The position numbers and the translations under genes are program-made. This document shows positions 6,642-9,738 of a stretch of 9,738 bases of DNA, piece after piece. The stretch lies in assembly GCF_000949455.1 (NCBI RefSeq), contig NZ_JXXK01000057.1, positions 1 to 9,738 on the forward strand, read 5' to 3'. Origin of the DNA: Ruthenibacterium lactatiformans. GTDB lineage: Bacteria; Bacillota; Clostridia; Oscillospirales; Ruminococcaceae. The number at the start of each line of letters is the position of its first letter. The stretch's first letter is position 1. The notes under the pieces were generated by a model. That model was not told the origin of the DNA. It searched no databases and saw nothing but the letters and a program-made list of their open reading frames with translations.

Positions 6642-6670
6642 TGAAAAAGGGGTGGAGAACCCCTTTTTCA
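6642..6670 (+). terminator. Terminator-like hairpin inside the composite repeat
   Basis: TGAAAAAGGGG (6642-6652) and CCCCTTTTTCA (6660-6670) pair perfectly around a 7-base loop. The T-run is inside the right arm and is followed by TTTAAAATAA, so it can act in either direction. It lies about 110 bp beyond the XRE stop and is the first hairpin with a useful T-run on that strand. Confidence 0.55.
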
Positions 6671-6763
6671 TTTAAAATAACCCCGCGCCGTGCGCGGCGA
6701 ACGGGGCCGCAGGCCCTGTTCGTAGGCAGCTTGGCGCAAAAGCGCAGCTTTTTCGACAAGCTA

Positions 6764-6807
6764 AAGCCGCGCCCGCCGTAGCAGCTTACGGCGGGCGCGG
6801 CTTTTTT
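6764..6807 (+). terminator. Hairpin copy B, terminator for rightward transcription
   Basis: This is the same 17-bp stem as copy A, here followed on the plus strand by TTTTTT (6802-6807), fitting an intrinsic terminator for rightward transcripts. Leftward, only TTT follows. It sits 26 bp beyond the htpG stop, so it also lies in the htpG 3' region. Confidence 0.7.
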
Positions 6808-6829
6808 CAGTAAAGGCGGTCTGGGAAAA

Positions 6830-8755
6830 TCAGACCATCAGCTTGCAGACATTGTTGGCGTAAGCCACGGGGTCCTCCAGTGCCAGCCCCTCGATCAACA
6901 GCGCCTGGTCGTACAGGATCTCACTGTACGCGGCCAGCTTTTCCTTGTCGCCTGCTTCAAACAGGCGCTTCAGCGCCGCGAACACCTCGTGCTCGCCGTT
7001 CAGCTCCAGCACCTTTTCGCTTTTGACCTTTTCCTGCTGGGCGGGCATGCTATTCAGCACCTTTTCCATTTCGATGGACAGCGGGCCGCTGCTGGACAGG
7101 CATACCGGGTGGCTCTTCAGGCGCTGAGACAAGCGCACTTCAGTCACCTTGCCGTCCAGAGCCTCTTTCATGGCCTCGAACAGCTCCTTATTTTCTTCGT
7201 TTTTGGCTTTAACTTCCTCTTTTTCTGCGTCGGTCTCAATGCCGAGATCGTCGGCGGAGATGTTGCGGAACTCTTTTTCTTTTTCCTTGTCGCCGTAGCT
7301 GCGCAGCATCTGGAGCATGAACTCGTCTACATCGTCCGTCAGGTACAAAATGTCGAAGCCTTTGTCCAGCACGCGCTCGGCGGCAGGCAGCTTGGCCAAA
7401 CGGTCGGTGCTTTCGCCCGCGGCGTAGTAGATATATTTCTGGTCCTCAGGCATGGCCTCGTAATATTCCCGCAGCGTTACCAGCTTGTTCTCCTTGGCGC
7501 TGTGGAACAGCAGCAGATCCTGCAGCAGCTCCTTGTTCATGCCGTAGGAGGCATAGCAGCCCATCTTGAGCTGCAAGCCGAAATTCCTGAAGAACTCTTC
7601 GTATTTTTCACGGTCGTTCTTCAGCCAGGCGGCCAGCTCGTTTTTGATCTTACGCTCCAGCGTGGTTTTGATGAGCTTGAGCTGGCTGTCATGCTGCAGC
7701 ATTTCGCGGCTGATGTTCAGGCTCAGGTCCTCGCTGTCCACAAGGCCCTTCACGAAGCTGAAATAATCCGGCAGCAGGTCGGCGCATTTTTCCATGATGA
7801 GCACGCCGCTGGAATAGAGCTGCAGGCCCTTTTCATATTCCTTGGTATAGTAGTTGTAGGGCGTGCGCGAAGGGATGAACAACAGCGCGTTAAACGTGGC
7901 GGTGCCCTCGGTCTTGCTTTGGATGACGCGGGCGGGGTCAGAATAATCGCCGAATTTATCCTTGTAGAACTGGGCGTACTCCTCGTCCTTGACCTTTTTC
8001 TTGTCACGCTTCCAGATGGGCACCATGCTGTTGAGCGTCTCGTCCTCGGTGTACGTTTCGTACTCCGGAGCCTTGTAATGCCCCTCCTCATCCTTGTCCG
8101 TGCCCTCGATGGCGCGGCTCTTTTCCCGCAGCATCTTGATGGGGTAGCGGATATAATCGGAGTATTTTTTGACGATGCCCGCCAGGCGCCAGTCGTCCAG
8201 GAACTCGTCGTAGTGCTCCTCGCCTTCGTTTTCCTTCACAACAAGGATGACCTCGGTGCCCACGTCCTCTTTGTCGCAAGGCTCGATGGTATAGCCCTCA
8301 GCGCCCGTGGACTCCCACTGCCAGGCCTCCTGTGCGCCGAACGCGCGGCTGCGCACCGTCACGCGGCTGGCCACCATGAACGCAGAGTAGAAGCCCACGC
8401 CGAACTGGCCGATCACATCCACCTTGCCGCCGGTCTCGTTTTCATTCTTGAAATCCAGGCTGCCGCTTTTTGCGATGGTGCCCAGGTTTTTCTCCAGCTC
8501 TTCCTTTGTCATGCCGATGCCGTTGTCGCGCACCGTCAGCGTGCGGTTCTCTTTATCGGCTGCCAGCCGGATGAAGAAGTCCTTCTTTTTCAGCTTTACG
8601 GAGTCGTCTGTCAGGCTGCGGAAATACAGCTTGTCGATGGCGTCGCTCGCATTGCTGATAAGTTCGCGCAGGAAAATTTCCTTGTGGGTGTAAATGGAGT
8701 TGATCATCATGTCAAGGAGCCGTTTGGACTCCGCTTTGAATTGCTTTTTTGCCAT
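6830..8755 (-). CDS. htpG: Chaperone HtpG (bacterial Hsp90)
   Basis: This 641-residue cytosolic, ATP-dependent homodimeric chaperone of the Hsp90 family is close to the usual bacterial length. The N-terminal GHKL ATPase domain shows the IFLRELISNASDAIDKL motif (27-43) with the catalytic Glu E31 and the Mg/ATP Asn N35. It also has DNGIGMT (77-83) with Asp D77, and GQFGVGFYSAFMV for the ATP lid and glycine-rich loop. The middle domain carries the LNISREMLQ segment, and a dimerisation domain follows; there is no C-terminal MEEVD, as expected in bacteria. The frame is open to 8785 with a GTG inside the CIRCE element. The ATG at 8755 is preferred because GGGAGG lies about 10 bp before it and MAKKQFKAES is the typical N-terminus. 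Expression should be heat-inducible through HrcA at the CIRCE site. Transcription converges on the XRE gene, and no co-transcribed neighbour is seen. Confidence 0.97.
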   Translation of the reverse strand: MAKKQFKAESKRLLDMMINSIYTHKEIFLRELISNASDAIDKLYFRSLTDDSVKLKKKDFFIRLAADKENRTLTVRDNGIGMTKEELEKNLGTIAKSGSLDFKNENETGGKVDVIGQFGVGFYSAFMVASRVTVRSRAFGAQEAWQWESTGAEGYTIEPCDKEDVGTEVILVVKENEGEEHYDEFLDDWRLAGIVKKYSDYIRYPIKMLREKSRAIEGTDKDEEGHYKAPEYETYTEDETLNSMVPIWKRDKKKVKDEEYAQFYKDKFGDYSDPARVIQSKTEGTATFNALLFIPSRTPYNYYTKEYEKGLQLYSSGVLIMEKCADLLPDYFSFVKGLVDSEDLSLNISREMLQHDSQLKLIKTTLERKIKNELAAWLKNDREKYEEFFRNFGLQLKMGCYASYGMNKELLQDLLLFHSAKENKLVTLREYYEAMPEDQKYIYYAAGESTDRLAKLPAAERVLDKGFDILYLTDDVDEFMLQMLRSYGDKEKEKEFRNISADDLGIETDAEKEEVKAKNEENKELFEAMKEALDGKVTEVRLSQRLKSHPVCLSSSGPLSIEMEKVLNSMPAQQEKVKSEKVLELNGEHEVFAALKRLFEAGDKEKLAAYSEILYDQALLIEGLALEDPVAYANNVCKLMV

Positions 8756-8778
8756 TGCCGCTTTGCCTCCCAAACTGT

Positions 8779-8805
8779 TTAGCACTCTTTACTGATGAGT
8801 GCTAA
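8779..8805. promoter_or_regulatory. CIRCE operator (HrcA binding site) of htpG
   Basis: TTAGCACTC-N9-GAGTGCTAA is a perfect match to the CIRCE consensus bound by the heat-shock repressor HrcA. It begins 3 bp after the htpG -10 element and covers the expected transcription start, and it ends 23 bp before the ATG. HrcA itself is not encoded in the window. Confidence 0.95.
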
Positions 8806-8808
8806 TTC

Positions 8809-8837
8809 AGCATACACCAAACGGCGGAAAACTGCAA
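8809..8837 (-). promoter_or_regulatory. Sigma-A promoter of htpG
   Basis: Read leftward, -35 TTGCAG (8837-8832) and -10 TATGCT (8814-8809) are 17 bp apart. The start would fall near 8802, inside CIRCE. A vegetative promoter with an HrcA operator at +1 is the classic class I heat-shock arrangement. Confidence 0.8.
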
Positions 8838-8906
8838 GTCCCTTTTTGGAAAATTTAAAAATTCTTCATACTTCGCGGAGAAAAGCGGCTTTTTTGCCCG
8901 CCGGGC

Positions 8907-8935
8907 TTGCGTGTGCGTGCGGGATGCTGTAAAAT
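8907..8935 (+). promoter_or_regulatory. Sigma-A promoter for the Pro/Ala-rich protein
   Basis: The -35 TTGCGT (8907-8912) and -10 TAAAAT (8930-8935) are 17 bp apart, pointing away from htpG. The predicted start near 8942 gives a leader of about 98 nt. About 70 bp separates this -35 from the htpG -35, so the two promoters are close but do not overlap. Confidence 0.65.
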
Positions 8936-8951
8936 AGTGCCATAGCTGAAA

Positions 8952-9010
8952 GGCGGCGTCCGGCCGCCGCGCGCCCTGTGCGGCGCGGGCTGGCGGGCGT
9001 TTTGCGCCCG
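8952..9010 (+). other. Leader with three tandem GC-rich hairpins
   Basis: Three consecutive hairpins lie in the predicted 5' leader: GGCGGC-GTCCG-GCCGCC (8952-8968), CGCGCC-CTGTGC-GGCGCG (8970-8987) and CGGGCG-TTTTG-CGCCCG (8994-9010). The third is followed by GCTTTGAATTTTG, a weak T-rich stretch. They could affect translation or RNA stability, but GC-rich DNA makes short stems common by chance, and I do not recognise a known riboswitch. Confidence 0.35.
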
Positions 9011-9039
9011 GCTTTGAATTTTGAAAAGGCGGTGTTTTT

Positions 9040-9738
9040 GTGCCTACGACGGACTTCTTTTCCGGCCCGGGCTTTGAGCCTGAGGATGTACCGGTGAAAA
9101 AAACGTCTCCCGCGCAGCAGCCGGTTGAAAAACAGCCTGCGGACGATGAACCGTTCGCGGGAATGCAGAAGCTGGATTTCGATTTCCTGGGCGGAGATGA
9201 TCCCGCCGTCCCGGGAGAGACGGACCCCGGAGACCCATTCGACGATTTTTCCTTCCAGCGCCCGGCGGCTCCGGCGGGCCCGGCGCAGCCCGCCCGGCCC
9301 GCGCCCTTCGTGTTCGATGAAGAGCCTGCCCCCGCGCCGTTCAGCGGCGTGCCGGAAACGCGCATTACCCCGGCGGCGTCCGCTTCCCTCGGAGGGACGG
9401 ATGATGCACCCGTTCGGCCGGTCTCTCCGGCGCAGGCTGCGCCCAAGGCGGCTCCGTTCGTGTTCGATTTTGACGATGCGCCTGTGGAGCGTCCCGCATC
9501 CCGGACGGCGGCGTCCGCAGCTCCTTCCGGAGAGGCCGTGTTTGATTTCGGCATTCCGGAAGAAAAGCCCGCGCCGGCTCCTGCCGCCGCACCGCTGGAC
9601 GGCTACGCGCCGCTGTCTCTGGATTTTCTGGACGATGCGGAACCCATTGCTGCTGTGCCGCCCGCGGCCCCGGCGGCTGTAAAGCCTGTGGAGCCGCCGC
9701 GCCCTGCTCAGCCCGCGCCCAAGGCGGCTCCGTTCGTG
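9040..9738 (+). CDS. Pro/Ala-rich acidic, probably disordered protein (3' end beyond window)
   Basis: A frame starting at GTG 9040 stays open for 233 codons to the window edge. AAAGGCGG lies about 8 bp upstream, an in-frame TGA at 9022 excludes a longer start, and a promoter lies at 8907-8935. The first in-frame ATG, at codon 42, has no good ribosome binding site. The protein is dominated by Pro, Ala, Asp and Glu, with recurring aromatic-acidic motifs: KLDFDFLGGDD, DPFDDFSF, APFVFDEEP, APFVFDFDD, VFDFGIPEE and LSLDFLDDAEP. APKAAPFV occurs twice, encoded by an identical 24-bp stretch (9439-9462 and 9715-9738) 92 codons apart. There is no signal peptide, membrane helix or folded domain in the visible part, so it is likely a cytoplasmic disordered region whose short motifs may bind partners. 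I do not recognise the family; a folded domain may follow downstream. The complete protein cannot be judged here. Confidence 0.7.
   Translation, partial: MPTTDFFSGPGFEPEDVPVKKTSPAQQPVEKQPADDEPFAGMQKLDFDFLGGDDPAVPGETDPGDPFDDFSFQRPAAPAGPAQPARPAPFVFDEEPAPAPFSGVPETRITPAASASLGGTDDAPVRPVSPAQAAPKAAPFVFDFDDAPVERPASRTAASAAPSGEAVFDFGIPEEKPAPAPAAAPLDGYAPLSLDFLDDAEPIAAVPPAAPAAVKPVEPPRPAQPAPKAAPFV

Larger units (their letters stand above)
6550..6803. repeat. Composite palindromic repeat: duplicated 41-bp hairpin flanking inverted repeats and hairpins
   Basis: The same 41 bp occurs at 6550-6590 and 6763-6803. Each copy is a 17-bp perfect stem, AAGCCGCGCCCGCCGTA with its complement, around GCAGCT. Directly inside them lies an inverted repeat, 6592-6606 against 6748-6762, matching at 13 of 15 positions with the core TGTCGAAAAAG. 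The middle holds TGAAAAAGGGG/CCCCTTTTTCA (6642-6670), CCCCG-CGCCG/CGGCG-aa-CGGGG (6681-6706), CGAACGGGGCC/GGCCCTGTTCG (6698-6722, with one wobble) and GCGC-AAAA-GCGC (6734-6745). It could be a MITE-like or REP-doublet element, or a bidirectional terminator split by an insertion. No protein is encoded inside. Confidence 0.7.

Noticed and set aside
6989..8782. Rightward open frame of 597 codons opposite htpG
   Set aside because: htpG is unmistakable on the other strand; this frame is a by-product of its third-position GC bias and lacks a ribosome binding site.
8802..9554. Leftward open frame of 250 codons upstream of htpG
   Set aside because: It runs through both promoters and the CIRCE region, is Gly/Ser/Ala low-complexity, and is antisense to the GTG-initiated frame, which has a promoter and a ribosome binding site.
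9125..9682. Rightward ATG-initiated frame of 185 codons
   Set aside because: It is Arg/Ser/Pro-rich, typical of a shifted frame in GC-rich DNA. The frame from 9040 has the acidic-aromatic motif pattern and remains open to the edge.
9439..9738. CRISPR-like array from the 24-bp identical repeats
   Set aside because: There are only two copies, 276 bp apart, both in the same coding frame, so they are protein-internal repeats.

Overview
The window looks like chromosome from a GC-rich Firmicute, probably a Clostridia/Oscillospiraceae-type gut bacterium. The evidence is Bacillota-style AGGAGG ribosome binding sites, a perfect CIRCE (HrcA) heat-shock operator, a nupNOPQ-like nucleoside ABC transporter order, and a pyrimidine-nucleoside phosphorylase of the Gram-positive Pdp type. 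Protein-coding DNA is mostly strongly GC-rich at third positions, with one AT-rich exception. The genus is inference; no rRNA or tRNA gene is present to fix it.

Positions 1-5311 hold a rightward nucleoside uptake and catabolism block: a double-ATPase subunit (186-1715), two permeases (1712-2881 and 2878-3840) joined by ATGA overlaps, and pyrimidine-nucleoside phosphorylase pdp (3989-5311) after a 148-bp spacer with two strong hairpins. The lipoprotein that normally feeds this transporter family is not in the window and may lie upstream. Imported pyrimidine nucleosides would be split to base plus (deoxy)ribose-1-phosphate by Pdp.

Positions 5312-5950 are different: an AT-rich small gene of unknown function (5331-5705) sits 19 bp behind pdp. 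It is followed by a perfect 14-bp hairpin and about 210 bp of non-coding, mid-GC sequence with several small hairpins. This looks like acquired DNA.

Positions 5951-6533 form a small divergent module: a leftward two-helix membrane protein and a rightward XRE-type regulator. They share a 130-bp intergenic region with a near-perfect palindrome that spans the leftward promoter. Positions 6550-6803 hold a dense composite repeat: two identical 41-bp copies of a terminator-like hairpin, an inner inverted repeat, and a core of further hairpins, lying between the convergent regulator and htpG genes.

Positions 6830-8755 encode HtpG (bacterial Hsp90) leftward, with a well-formed sigma-A promoter and a CIRCE element over the expected transcription start. 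Divergently, a second good promoter and a hairpin-rich leader precede a GTG-initiated reading frame (9040 to the window edge). It encodes a Pro/Ala-rich, acidic, probably disordered protein with recurring aromatic-acidic motifs; it is incomplete here and I do not recognise it.
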